A stretch of DNA of 33,811 nucleotides from Elusimicrobiota bacterium (GTDB lineage: Bacteria > Elusimicrobiota > Elusimicrobia > UBA1565 > UBA9628): the NCBI GenBank assembly GCA_028871595.1, contig JAGWMT010000005.1, forward strand, positions 1-33,811, given 5' to 3'. The notes under the pieces were generated by a model. It was not told the DNA's origin and did not search any database. It saw only the letters and a list, made by a program, of their open reading frames with translations. Position 1 is the first letter of the stretch. Every line of letters starts with the position of its first letter. Of this stretch, positions 23,162-31,249 are shown piece by piece. The translations under genes were made by a program, and so were the position numbers.

Positions 23162-23643
23162 CCCCGCCCGAATTGAACCGTTGCCCCAGCTGCCAGGCCC
23201 CGCACGCGCCCGACGAGGCCTTCTGCTGGATGTGCCACCGGAAATTCTGGACCGCCCCGGCGGAACGCCCCGCGGCGCCCGCCGCGTCAAAGACTTCCGA
23301 ACCGGCGCCCTCCTCCGTCGCGTGGACGCCCAACGTGAACGTGCCCTGGATGCAGCCCATCCTCATCGGGGCGTTCCTCCTTCTCCTGACCGGGGTGGCC
23401 GTCGGCGGCGGACGGGGCACGGTCGTGCTGTGGATGGGCCTGCTTCCCGCGTTCTTCGTCACGGCTCTGTCCGGCTTCCGTCAGCCGAAGAAGATGCCCG
23501 ATTCTTTCGCCGGAAAGGTGGAATGGCTGCTCACCAAGGTGGCCAGCACCGTCGCGGTGATGATCCTGGCCGGACTGGCCGTGGCCTTCGCGCTGTTCGC
23601 CGTGTGCATGGCCATCATGGCCGCCGCGGGAGCCTTCCACTGA
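23158..23643 (+). CDS. Zinc-ribbon membrane protein
   Basis: GTG start overlapping the previous stop (GTGA). The 161-residue product begins with a zinc ribbon (CPSC at 9-12 and CWMC at 23-26), a Pro/Ala/Ser linker to about residue 50, two membrane helices (about 62-78 and 82-98), a short loop, and one long hydrophobic segment near the C-terminus (about 128-158). Zinc ribbons fused to small membrane domains often tether or regulate partners. Function unknown. Its last stop base is the first base of the Lgt-like ATG (TGATG). Confidence 0.72.
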   Translation: MTPPELNRCPSCQAPHAPDEAFCWMCHRKFWTAPAERPAAPAASKTSEPAPSSVAWTPNVNVPWMQPILIGAFLLLLTGVAVGGGRGTVVLWMGLLPAFFVTALSGFRQPKKMPDSFAGKVEWLLTKVASTVAVMILAGLAVAFALFAVCMAIMAAAGAFH

Positions 23644-24344
23644 TGCGCCACCCGCTTCCCTGGAGCTACCCCCTGATCATGGCCGCCTCCTTGGCCGTCG
23701 GGGCCGTCCTGGGACGGCGGGAGCAGCGGAACCTGGGCCTCACGCGCTTTCAAAAGGCCGCGCTCAGCTTCGGCGCCTTTTGCGGGGCGATGATCGGCGC
23801 GAAACTGGTCTTTCTGCTGGTGGATCCGCGCGCTTCGCGCGACTTCCTGGCGCTGTTCGGCGGCGGCAAGACCATCCTCGGCGGGATATTGGGCGGCTAC
23901 TTCGGCGTGGAACTGGCGAAGTGGACCTTGGAGCTCAAGCTCAAGACCGGAGACAGCTACGTGGTCCCGGTCGCGGCCTCGGTGGCGGTCGGACGGCTGG
24001 GCTGTTTCGTCGGCGGCTGCTGCTTCGGGGTTCCCACGACCTTGCCGTGGGGCGTGAATTTCGGCGACGGCGTGCCCCGCCACCCCACCCAACTCTACGA
24101 GGCCGCCTTCCACGCCGGCATGGCCCTCCTCCTCTCGAAGTTCCGCGCGGAGGGCCGCTACCCCCGTCAGTTGATGAAGATCTACATTCTGTCCTACCTG
24201 GTCTACCGCTTCCTGACCGAGTTCATCCGCCCGGAGCCGCGCATGCTCGACGGCCTGACGGGCTACCAGCTCCTGGCCCTGGCCATGATCCCGTTGTTCG
24301 TCTACCTGTGGAAGCGGGACGTCCCGGAGCCGGCGTATGGCTGA
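23643..24344 (+). CDS. Lgt-like (prolipoprotein diacylglyceryl transferase superfamily) membrane protein
   Basis: A 233-residue membrane protein with seven or so helices. Lgt transfers the diacylglycerol group of phosphatidylglycerol to lipoprotein cysteines. Family features are GRLGCFVGGCCFG (Arg118, the 'GR-G-F--G' signature), RHPTQLYEA (147-154) and YRFLTEFIRPEP (188-199, second essential Arg region). However, the segment that in Lgt holds the essential FHGG histidine reads TILGGILGGYFG (78-88), without His, and the asparagine/glutamate of the signature are replaced by a Gly-Gly-Cys-Cys. It is therefore a divergent relative, probably acting on a different lipid or acceptor. It overlaps the downstream radical SAM gene by eight bases, a sign of joint function. 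Confidence 0.85.
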   Translation: MRHPLPWSYPLIMAASLAVGAVLGRREQRNLGLTRFQKAALSFGAFCGAMIGAKLVFLLVDPRASRDFLALFGGGKTILGGILGGYFGVELAKWTLELKLKTGDSYVVPVAASVAVGRLGCFVGGCCFGVPTTLPWGVNFGDGVPRHPTQLYEAAFHAGMALLLSKFRAEGRYPRQLMKIYILSYLVYRFLTEFIRPEPRMLDGLTGYQLLALAMIPLFVYLWKRDVPEPAYG

Positions 24345-25743
24345 GCGCGTCCGCCCCTATCTTTTCTACGACGTGGCGGTGTCCATCTGCGGCACGTGCC
24401 TGCGCAAGGTCGAGGGCAAGATCGTCTTCCAGGACGGGAAGGTCCTCCTGCTCAAGCGCTGTCCGGAACACGGCGCGCAGACGGTCCTGCTCGCCGACGA
24501 CGTGGAGTACTACCGGCGCTGCCGCGAGGTCTTCCTCAAGCACCCGGAGATGCCCGTCCGCTACAACACCCCCGTCAAATGGGGCTGCCCCTATGATTGC
24601 GGCTTGTGCACGGACCACGAACAGCATTCCTGTTTGACCGTTTTGGAGATCGCCGACAACTGCAACCTGAGCTGTCCGATCTGCTACGCCGGCAGCGGCC
24701 CGACGCGCCCGGAATTCCGAACGCTGTCGCAGGTGGAATTCATGCTGGACGCCGTGGTGCGAAACGAAGGGACGCCGGACATCGTCCAGCTGTCGGGCGG
24801 AGAGCCGACCTTGCATCCCGACTTCTTCGCCATCCTGGACGCCGCGAAGCGCCGCCCCATCAAGCATCTGATGCTCAACACAAACGGTTTGAAATTGGCC
24901 CAGGACGAGGCGTTCGTGAAGCGCCTGGCGGCCTACCAGCCCGGCTTCGAGGTCTATCTGCAGTTCGACTCCTTCCGCCCGGAAGCACTCAAGGCCCTGC
25001 GCGGGGCCGACCTCAGAAAGACCCGCGAAAAGGCGCTCGAGCACCTGAACAAGCACGACGTTTCGACCACCTTGGTGGTCACTCTCAAGAAGGGGCTCAA
25101 CGACGACGAGATCGGACCGATCATCGACTTCGCGCTGAAGCAGCCCTGCGTGCGCGGCGTGACCTTCCAGCCCGTCCAGGAGGCGGGCCGGCTGGAGAAC
25201 TACGACCCGGCCCGCGACCGCCTCACCTTGACCGAGGTGCGGCGCGGCATCCTGGAGCAGACGGACGTGTTCCAGCCGGCCGATGTGATACCGGTGCCCT
25301 GCCATCCCGACGCCTTGGCGATGGCCTACGCCCTCAAGCTGGGCGGCAAGGTGACGCCGCTGACCGGCCTGGTGGATCCCAAGATCCTGATCGAGGGCGG
25401 ACGCAACACCATCGTCTACGAGAAGGACGAGCACGTCCGCTCCCAATTGTTCAAGCTCCTGGCCACGAACCATTCGCCCCAGTCGGCCGCGCTGTCCCTC
25501 AAGGACCTGCTGTGCTGCCTGCCCGCCGCCGCCGTGCCGTCCGGGATCGGCTACCGCAACCTGTTCCGCGTCATCATCATGCAGTTCATCGACGCCCAGT
25601 CCTTCGACGTGCGCTCCGTGAAGAAGACCTGCGTGCACATCGTCCACCCGGACGGGCGCCTGATCCCGTTCGACACCTACAACCTGTTCTACCGCGACAA
25701 TTTGGAACGCGACGTCCTGGCCCCCCTGAGGGCGCGCGTCTAA
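24337..25743 (+). CDS. Radical SAM protein of the MJ0619/Tes (tetraether or membrane-spanning lipid synthase-like) type
   Basis: A 468-residue enzyme. The radical SAM cluster motif CNLSCPIC has Cys109, Cys113 and Cys116; GGEP (154-157) contacts SAM. In front are extra cysteines typical of this type: CGTC (18-21), CPEH (42), and WGCPYDCGLCTDHEQHSC (82-99), which would bind zinc or further iron-sulfur clusters. The N-terminal arrangement followed immediately by the radical SAM motif is the pattern of MJ0619-type enzymes, which include archaeal tetraether lipid synthase and the bacterial enzymes that join lipid tails into membrane-spanning lipids. That activity couples unactivated methyl ends of two lipid chains. 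Here it is an inference from pattern. The gene overlaps the Lgt-like gene. It is followed by an MFS gene that has its own promoter. Confidence 0.85.
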   Translation: MAERVRPYLFYDVAVSICGTCLRKVEGKIVFQDGKVLLLKRCPEHGAQTVLLADDVEYYRRCREVFLKHPEMPVRYNTPVKWGCPYDCGLCTDHEQHSCLTVLEIADNCNLSCPICYAGSGPTRPEFRTLSQVEFMLDAVVRNEGTPDIVQLSGGEPTLHPDFFAILDAAKRRPIKHLMLNTNGLKLAQDEAFVKRLAAYQPGFEVYLQFDSFRPEALKALRGADLRKTREKALEHLNKHDVSTTLVVTLKKGLNDDEIGPIIDFALKQPCVRGVTFQPVQEAGRLENYDPARDRLTLTEVRRGILEQTDVFQPADVIPVPCHPDALAMAYALKLGGKVTPLTGLVDPKILIEGGRNTIVYEKDEHVRSQLFKLLATNHSPQSAALSLKDLLCCLPAAAVPSGIGYRNLFRVIIMQFIDAQSFDVRSVKKTCVHIVHPDGRLIPFDTYNLFYRDNLERDVLAPLRARV

Positions 25744-25765
25744 GGCGCCCGGCGTCCTTTCGCTT

Positions 25766-25774
25766 TGGTACAAT
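25766..25774 (+). promoter_or_regulatory. Extended -10 of the MFS transporter gene
   Basis: TGG followed by TACAAT, with eleven bases to the ATG at 25786. No strong -35 is visible. Confidence 0.45.
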
Positions 25775-25785
25775 CTCGGGGCGAG

Positions 25786-27015
25786 ATGGCAAACGAAACG
25801 GCCAAGAAGAAGAACGTACTCCTCCCCATTTTCCTGATCGTCGCCGTGGACATCCTGGGCATGACGATCATCCTGCCTTTGCTGCCGTTCTACGCCGAAC
25901 ATTACGGCGCCACGCCGCAGACCGTCGGCTTCCTGATCACGACCTACGCGCTGTGCCAGCTTCTGGCCGGCCCCATCCTGGGCAAGCTCTCCGACCGCTA
26001 CGGCCGCCGCCCCCTTTTGATCGTCAGCCAGATCGGCACGTTCGTCGGCTTCCTGGTCCTGGGTTGGGCCAAGACCTTGGTCTGGATCTTCTTCTCCCGC
26101 TTCCTGGACGGCATCACCGCCGGCAACCTCTCCTTGGCCCAAGCCTATATCTCGGACGTGACCGAGCCGGAAAATCGGGCCAAGTCCTTCGGCGTGATCG
26201 GCATCGCCTTCGGCCTGGGCTTCCTGTTCGGGCCGGCGTTATCCGGCTTCCTGTCGCAGTACGATTATTCGTATCCGGCTTGGGCCGCCGCCGGCCTGTC
26301 CTTCACCAGCATCCTGTGCACGTACTTCCTCCTGCCGCGGGCGGAACCGCACGCGGACGCGGAGGCGGGACCCGGAGGCAAGCGCCTGGGCCTGCTGGAC
26401 TGGGGCGCGTACGCCCAGTATTTCCAGCGGCCCGAACTGGCCGCGATCCTGTTCCAGTTCCTTCTGTTCTGCCTGATGTTCTCCATGTTCATCAACGGCT
26501 TCGCGCTGTTCGCCGAGAGGCGTTTCTTCGTGGGCGGACATCCGTTCGGTCCCAAGGAGGTCGGCTACCTGTACGCCTACTCGGGATTTCTGGGATTGAT
26601 CATCCAGGGCGGCCTGCTGGGCCGCCTGGTCAAGCGCTTCGGCGAGCGTCCTCTGGCGCGGGCGGGCTTCCTCTCCGCCGCCGCGGGCCTGGCGGTCCTG
26701 GCCTTCACTCGACCCATCTACCTGCTGATCGCGGTGTTCACCGCGACCGCCTTCGGCACCGGCGTCCTGCGTCCCGCTCTGACCAGTCTGGTCACGCGCC
26801 ACGTGGGCCGCCGGGAGCAGGGCGTCGTCCTGGGACTGACCCAGTCGCTGAACTCGCTGTCCTCCATTTTCGCCCCCCTCCTGGCGGGCTTTCTCATCGG
26901 ACGCGGCAGCCTGAAGACCTGGGCCCTGACCGCGGCGGCTTTCTCGCTGTTCGGCTTCGTGCTCAGCGTGAAAACGGCTCATCACGCCGCCCCCGCGGAA
27001 CCCGCCCGCGTCTGA
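25786..27015 (+). CDS. MFS transporter (TetA-like, 12 helices)
   Basis: Major facilitator superfamily permease of 409 residues with twelve hydrophobic segments. The first loop has motif A (GPILGKLSDRYGRRPLL), helix 4 has FFSRFLDGITAGN, and helix 5 has GFLFGPALSGFL (the antiporter motif C-like 'G-----GP--GG'). This combination is typical of drug:proton antiporters related to TetA; the substrate is not predictable. The ATG at 25786 is preferred over an upstream in-frame start that overlaps the promoter. The stop overlaps the next gene's ATG by one base (TGATG). Confidence 0.9.
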   Translation: MANETAKKKNVLLPIFLIVAVDILGMTIILPLLPFYAEHYGATPQTVGFLITTYALCQLLAGPILGKLSDRYGRRPLLIVSQIGTFVGFLVLGWAKTLVWIFFSRFLDGITAGNLSLAQAYISDVTEPENRAKSFGVIGIAFGLGFLFGPALSGFLSQYDYSYPAWAAAGLSFTSILCTYFLLPRAEPHADAEAGPGGKRLGLLDWGAYAQYFQRPELAAILFQFLLFCLMFSMFINGFALFAERRFFVGGHPFGPKEVGYLYAYSGFLGLIIQGGLLGRLVKRFGERPLARAGFLSAAAGLAVLAFTRPIYLLIAVFTATAFGTGVLRPALTSLVTRHVGRREQGVVLGLTQSLNSLSSIFAPLLAGFLIGRGSLKTWALTAAAFSLFGFVLSVKTAHHAAPAEPARV

Positions 27016-28121
27016 TGGACGACGCCGCCCGCCCCGGGCCGGCCGAGCGCGCCAAGGCCTTTTACCGCGACCATGAGGCCGCGTGCACCGTCGCCTTCTT
27101 CGTCGCGGGCTTCCTGTTCGACACCTTGGCGGTGGGGCGCATCGACAGGCTCCACAACATCATCCATCAGGCCACCTACCTGTTCCTCTGCGCGGTCTTC
27201 ACCGGCTACGAACTGCGCGAGCGCTACGGGGATTTCGCGCCGCCCGACCGCTTCAAGACCGTTTGGCGCTACCACGCGGCCGCCACCCACTTCATGCTGG
27301 GCACCTTGCTCAACATCTACACCCTCTTCTACTTCAAGAGCGCGTCCTTCGGAACGTCTCTGCTCTTCCTCGCGCTGTTGGCGGTCCTTCTCGCCGTCAA
27401 CGAATTGAAGCCGTTCGAGAACTCCGGCACCACCCTGCGCATGACCTTGTTCAGCCTGTGCCTGATCTCCTACTTCACTTATTTAATCCCGACGTTGGTC
27501 GGAGAGATCGGGACCTGGCCGTTCCTGGGCACGCTGGCCGCTTCCACGGCCTGCGTCGCCGTTTTGGCCGCCTGGCTGAAACGACGGCTCCACGATCCCC
27601 GCGTCCTTATTCCCCATCTGTTGGCGCCCTTCGCCGTCGTGGCCGCCGTCTTCTCCGCCCTGTATTTCGGGAGGATCATACCGCCCGTGCCGCTCTCGCT
27701 CTCCGAGATCGGCATCTATCACGACGTCGTCCGGGACGGGGACCGCTTCGTCCTGACCGAGACGCGGCCGCGCTGGCGCTTCTGGGAGCGCGGAGACCAG
27801 ACCTTCGCCGCGCGTCCCGACGACAAGATATTCTGCTACTTCCAAGTGTTCTCCCCCTCGCGGTTCAAGGAGACGCTCGATCTGCGCTGGCTTCGCCGCG
27901 ACGAGACCATCGGCTGGGAGGAGGAGGACGGCATCCCTCTGGTCACCGCCGGCGGCCGGGAGGGCGGCTGGCGCGGCTTCGTCGTGAAAAGCCGCTGGAA
28001 GCCGGGCCGCTGGCGCGTGGAAGTCGAGACCTCCGACCGGCGGGAGTTGGGACGCATCGACTTGACCGTCGTCCCCGACGACTCGGCCGGCCCGCGGACC
28101 GAGCGGACTCTTATCCGCTAA
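27015..28121 (+). CDS. DUF2914 membrane protein
   Basis: A 368-residue protein with about eight membrane helices in residues 20-230, followed by a C-terminal soluble DUF2914 domain (about 250-368): beta strands with RWRFWERGDQTF, IFCYFQVFSP, DLRWLRRDETIGW, a GGREGGWRGFVVKSRWKPGRW core and IDLTVV at the end. This domain is thought to be exposed on the far side of the membrane; its ligand is unknown. Coupled to the MFS gene by a one-base overlap. It is followed by a set of hairpins that probably terminate the operon. Confidence 0.85.
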   Translation: MDDAARPGPAERAKAFYRDHEAACTVAFFVAGFLFDTLAVGRIDRLHNIIHQATYLFLCAVFTGYELRERYGDFAPPDRFKTVWRYHAAATHFMLGTLLNIYTLFYFKSASFGTSLLFLALLAVLLAVNELKPFENSGTTLRMTLFSLCLISYFTYLIPTLVGEIGTWPFLGTLAASTACVAVLAAWLKRRLHDPRVLIPHLLAPFAVVAAVFSALYFGRIIPPVPLSLSEIGIYHDVVRDGDRFVLTETRPRWRFWERGDQTFAARPDDKIFCYFQVFSPSRFKETLDLRWLRRDETIGWEEEDGIPLVTAGGREGGWRGFVVKSRWKPGRWRVEVETSDRRELGRIDLTVVPDDSAGPRTERTLIR

Positions 28122-28122
28122 G

Positions 28123-28191
28123 TGGGCCGAAGGGCCCATAAAATAACCGGGCCTTTAGGCCTAAAAACGCTTGCATCCCGAAATGCGTTTT
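28123..28191 (+). terminator. Three successive hairpins after the DUF2914 gene
   Basis: First stem TGGGCC-GAAG-GGCCCA (28123-28138); second GGCCT-TT-AGGCC (28150-28161); third AAAACGC/GCGTTTT (28164-28170 with 28185-28191), ending in TTTT. The third has the best terminator form. The last part may also overlap the promoter of the next gene: TTGCAT at 28171-28176 is a possible -35. Confidence 0.5.
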
Positions 28192-28219
28192 GCCAGGATG
28201 CCCTTACCTGGAGGTGTCC

Positions 28220-29209
28220 ATGTTGAAAAAAGTCGCCTTACCCCTCGCCGCCGCCGCGCTGCTGTCCTTGCTGGCCGCCGCACCCCGTCCCGCCCCGCGC
28301 GATTCGTTCCTCCCCCCGAACAACCTGAAGCACAAGATGGGAGCCGCCGAAGCGGGCGGCATCACCGAGGCGCAGTTCAACGCGGTGATGGACCGCATGC
28401 AGGCCCTGTACGGCCCGGTCATCGCCGAGCACGGCGCGACTTTGGTGATCAACCGCCTGTGGACGGACGACACCGTGAACGCGTCGGCCGAACAGAACGG
28501 AAGCACGTGGGTGCTCAACATGTACGGCGGCCTGGCGCGCGACAAGGCCATCACCCAGGACGGCATGGCGTTGGTCGCCTGCCACGAAATGGGCCACCAC
28601 CTTGGCGGCGCCCCGCGGTACGGCGGCACCGACTGGGCGGCCAACGAGGGCGAGGCGGACTACTTCGCGAACTCGAAGTGCCTGCACCGCTTCTTCGGCG
28701 ACGCCGCCACGGCGAACTTCACCCACCCGAAGGTTCTCTCCGACGACGCGGCGCTGGCGAAGAAGGCCTGCGCCCAGTCGTACTCGGGCGCGAAGGATCG
28801 CGCCATCTGCGAGCGCTCGGCGGCGGCCGGCCAGTCCGTGACCGCCCTGTTCACCGAGCTGAGCGGCGACGCTCCGGCGCACTTCGACACGCCCGACGCG
28901 TCGGTGGTGGCGCAGACGAACGACGAGCATCCCGCGTCCCAGTGCCGCCTGGACACCTACTTCCAGGCGTCCCTGTGCAACAAGGATTACCACATCCCGA
29001 TGAGCAACACCGATCCGGCGGCCGGGGCCTGCGTCCTGTCCCAGGGCTACAAGGTCGGCATGCGCCCGTTCTGCTGGTACAAGCCCGCCGCCGGCGAGCT
29101 GATCGGCCGGGACGCGGCCGTCGCCGCCGCGATGGAAAAGAAGGCCGGCGCCGTCTCCTCGCAGACGCTGGCGGCGCTCAAGGGCTCGGACGTCTTCGCG
29201 GGCCTGTAA
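28220..29209 (+). CDS. Secreted zinc metalloprotease-like protein (HExxH)
   Basis: Start ATG 28220 with GGAGGT just upstream. The 329-residue protein has a signal peptide (MLKKVALPLAAAALLSLLAA). The zinc-binding helix is ACHEMGHHLGG (HExxH at about residue 118), and a downstream glutamate in WAANEGEADYFA, about 20 residues later, is the probable third ligand, giving a gluzincin-like site. Flanking are LVINRLW strands and NMYGGLARD. The C-terminal half contains about eight cysteines, including CQL-type repeats (SQCRLDTYFQASLCN), which suggests disulfides in an extracytoplasmic protein. I cannot place it in a MEROPS family. Strong terminator downstream; single-gene transcription unit. Confidence 0.8.
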   Translation: MLKKVALPLAAAALLSLLAAAPRPAPRDSFLPPNNLKHKMGAAEAGGITEAQFNAVMDRMQALYGPVIAEHGATLVINRLWTDDTVNASAEQNGSTWVLNMYGGLARDKAITQDGMALVACHEMGHHLGGAPRYGGTDWAANEGEADYFANSKCLHRFFGDAATANFTHPKVLSDDAALAKKACAQSYSGAKDRAICERSAAAGQSVTALFTELSGDAPAHFDTPDASVVAQTNDEHPASQCRLDTYFQASLCNKDYHIPMSNTDPAAGACVLSQGYKVGMRPFCWYKPAAGELIGRDAAVAAAMEKKAGAVSSQTLAALKGSDVFAGL

Positions 29210-29233
29210 ACGTTCCTAGGTCGCAAATAGGCC

Positions 29234-29270
29234 CCCCGCCGGCTTGCCGGCGGGGGGCCGCCTTTTCAGA
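29234..29270 (+). terminator. Strong Rho-independent terminator
   Basis: Perfect GC-rich stem (CCCCCCGCCGGC paired with GCCGGCGGGGGG around a TT loop), followed by CCGCCTTTT. It separates the convergent protease and outer-membrane-protein genes; only the plus strand has a T-run. Confidence 0.75.
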
Positions 29271-29279
29271 GGAAAGGGC

Positions 29280-29861
29280 CTATTCGTCGTCGCCCAGGAC
29301 GGCGACCTTGAGCTCCAAGGAGACGCTCGCGACGCGCCGGTCGCCTCCCAAGGTGTTCGAATCGTAGACGAGACCCAAGGTCGTCTTCGGGCTCAAGCTG
29401 AAATCCACGCCCACCCCCCAGGTCGGAGCCCAATAGTAGTCCTGAGTGCGCTCGCCGTCCGCCGTCCCCCGGGAGTCCACGTATTGGACGCCGCCGGAAA
29501 CGAAGGGGACGAAGCGCAGGCGTTCCTTCAGATCCCAGCCGCGAACGCCCAGCAAGGACAGCTTCGCGTACTTGAGCTCGTGAGTGCGGACCCGGCTCTG
29601 CTGCTGGGTGTCGGCGGAGCTCAGCTTCGAGTAGGCGTCGTCGTAGCTGTACTCCATCTCGTACTTAAAGCGGTCACGGTCGCCCTTGTCGCTGGTCAGG
29701 ATGCCGACGCTGAGAGTCGGCCCCCAGTCGAAACTGCGCTCGCCGGCGTCCTGGCCCGAGGCCCCCTTGAGACCGACCGCGACGGAGTCGAACGAACTCG
29801 ACGCCCGGGCCCCCGCCGGAACGGCCAAGAGGAGGCCGAAGGCCAGCGACCGCGCTCGCAC
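29280..29861 (-). CDS. Outer-membrane beta-barrel-like protein
   Basis: The 193-residue protein starts with GTG at 29861, seven bases after the stop of the M28 peptidase gene. A signal peptide (about residues 1-20, ending in ARA) is followed by alternating amphipathic strands with aromatic girdle residues: DWGPTLSVGILTSD, RFKYEMEYSYDDAY, LKYAKLSLLGVRG, RFVPFVSGGVQYVDS and TWGVGVDFSLSP. That is the pattern of an eight-stranded porin-like or OmpA/OmpW-type barrel. The C-terminus (LKVAVLGDDE) is acidic rather than ending in an aromatic residue. Function unknown; coupled to the aminopeptidase gene. Confidence 0.7.
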   Translation of the reverse strand: MRARSLAFGLLLAVPAGARASSSFDSVAVGLKGASGQDAGERSFDWGPTLSVGILTSDKGDRDRFKYEMEYSYDDAYSKLSSADTQQQSRVRTHELKYAKLSLLGVRGWDLKERLRFVPFVSGGVQYVDSRGTADGERTQDYYWAPTWGVGVDFSLSPKTTLGLVYDSNTLGGDRRVASVSLELKVAVLGDDE

Positions 29862-29868
29862 GCCGGGC

Positions 29869-31179
29869 TTAGCGACGCGGCGCGGCGGCGCCGGAAACCC
29901 GGAGGCCGCCCGAGGACTTCGACAGCTCCACGGCGAACGCCACGGCCAGCTTGGCGAAGCTGACCGAATGCGTCGCGCTGCCGCCGGAATTGGCCAAGGT
30001 GTCCTGGTCGGTGTGGATCTTGTGGTTCATGCCGTCGAACGAGGCCTCGAAGGCCATCGCGGCGGGATAGCCCTGCGCGTTCCAAGACGCGTGGTCGGAG
30101 CAGGCGTAGCCGCACTCCGTGGTCGAGCGCTTCACGCCCACGTAGACGTCGATGAGGCGCCCCACGAAGGCGCTGAGGACGTCGTCGACGTTGTCGGTCA
30201 GCAGGTAGATCTCGTCGCTGGAGCCCTTGAAGTTCGACATGTCGTACTGGATCACGCCGACCACCTTCTTGCCGGCCGCCGCGTACTGCTCGGCGATGTC
30301 CTGGGAGCCGCGCAGGCCCACTTCCTCGGCGGCGTAGCCCATGAATTGGATGGTGCGCTTGGGCCGGTAGCCGCCGTCGGCCAGGATGCGGGCCGCCTCG
30401 GTCAGCACGGCGATGCCGGAGGCGTTGTCGTCGGCCCCGGGCGCGCGAGCCGTGTCCCCGCCCCAGCCGTTGATGGAATCCAGATGACCGCCCAAGACGA
30501 CGATCTGGTCCGGCGTCTCGGAGCCCGGAATGGTCAGGACCACGGAGGGCTGGGGCCAGCCCTCGTGCGTCACCAACGACGTGGCGGCGCCGGGAATGCG
30601 GTCGGCGATCTTCTGCCAGCGGGCCTGAAGCCAATGCGCGGCCTCCACGCCGGTGTCGGCCGTGTAGTAACGGTTGTTGTAGACGGCCAAAGAGGTGATC
30701 GTGTCGCGCATATTCGCCTCGGACACGCGCGCCACCAGAGGCGCCGCCACGGCCTGCTGGTCAAGGGTGTAGGGCCCGCTCGCCGCCTTGGCCTTCGCCG
30801 TCGTCATGGACGCCTCGGCCGCCTTCCGGGTGCGCGACGCGAAGAAGCCGGCGCAGCGCCCGAAATGGTCGTGCATGAACTGCGAGAGGACGGGAAGCAT
30901 GTCGGGGCCGACCTTGAACACCGACGTCCGGGAATCGGCCATGATCGGCGACGACAGCGGGAAGGAGGCGGCCTGCGGACGCGCCAGGTCCCGGCGGTCG
31001 AACGAGACCCATACGTCGTCCGCGGACGCGTTCGTCCCGGGAGCCGGCACCGGCGTCTGAGCCGCCGCGGCGATGGCGGCGCGCGCGGAACCCGCGCGGT
31101 TCAGATCGGAGTCGCCCGCGGCTTTGGCCGCCGCGACCGTCAGCACGACCGCCGTTCCCGTCAGGATCAATCGGATCAT
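29869..31179 (-). CDS. Secreted M28-family zinc aminopeptidase
   Basis: Di-zinc aminopeptidase related to Vibrio/Aeromonas leucine aminopeptidase, 436 residues with a signal peptide (IRLILTGTAVVLTVAAAKA). A pro-region or N-terminal domain covers about 25-160. All metal ligands of the catalytic domain can be read: His232 (GGHLDS), Asp251 (PGADDNASG), Glu286 after the catalytic Glu285 (AAEEVGLRG), Asp313 (QYDMSN) and His389 (KIHTDQDT). CGYACSDH (356-363) keeps the conserved disulfide pair of this group. The enzyme should cleave N-terminal hydrophobic residues from peptides in the periplasm or outside. ATG 31179 has GGGGGAAAG upstream. An 8-bp hairpin lies in its leader. Confidence 0.93.
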   Translation of the reverse strand: MIRLILTGTAVVLTVAAAKAAGDSDLNRAGSARAAIAAAAQTPVPAPGTNASADDVWVSFDRRDLARPQAASFPLSSPIMADSRTSVFKVGPDMLPVLSQFMHDHFGRCAGFFASRTRKAAEASMTTAKAKAASGPYTLDQQAVAAPLVARVSEANMRDTITSLAVYNNRYYTADTGVEAAHWLQARWQKIADRIPGAATSLVTHEGWPQPSVVLTIPGSETPDQIVVLGGHLDSINGWGGDTARAPGADDNASGIAVLTEAARILADGGYRPKRTIQFMGYAAEEVGLRGSQDIAEQYAAAGKKVVGVIQYDMSNFKGSSDEIYLLTDNVDDVLSAFVGRLIDVYVGVKRSTTECGYACSDHASWNAQGYPAAMAFEASFDGMNHKIHTDQDTLANSGGSATHSVSFAKLAVAFAVELSKSSGGLRVSGAAAPRR

Positions 31180-31189
31180 CTTTCCCCCG

Positions 31190-31208
31190 CCGGGACCCGA
31201 GGTCCCGG
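31190..31208 (-). promoter_or_regulatory. Hairpin in the leader of the M28 peptidase gene
   Basis: Perfect 8-bp inverted repeat CCGGGACC/GGTCCCGG with a 3-base spacer, 10 bases upstream of the ATG-proximal ribosome-binding site. It may terminate the upstream engB transcript weakly, or stabilise or regulate the peptidase mRNA; there is no T-run. Confidence 0.35.
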
Positions 31209-31249
31209 ATCACGCCTGGGCCCAATGGTCCCAAAACGGCGCGGGAGAG

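Noticed and set aside
24597..27015. A very long plus-strand open frame through the radical SAM and MFS genes
   Set aside because: Its translation is Arg/Pro/Gly-rich noise from the high-GC alternative frame; the overlapping frames carry the real enzyme motifs. Only its last part (from 27015) is real, the DUF2914 gene.
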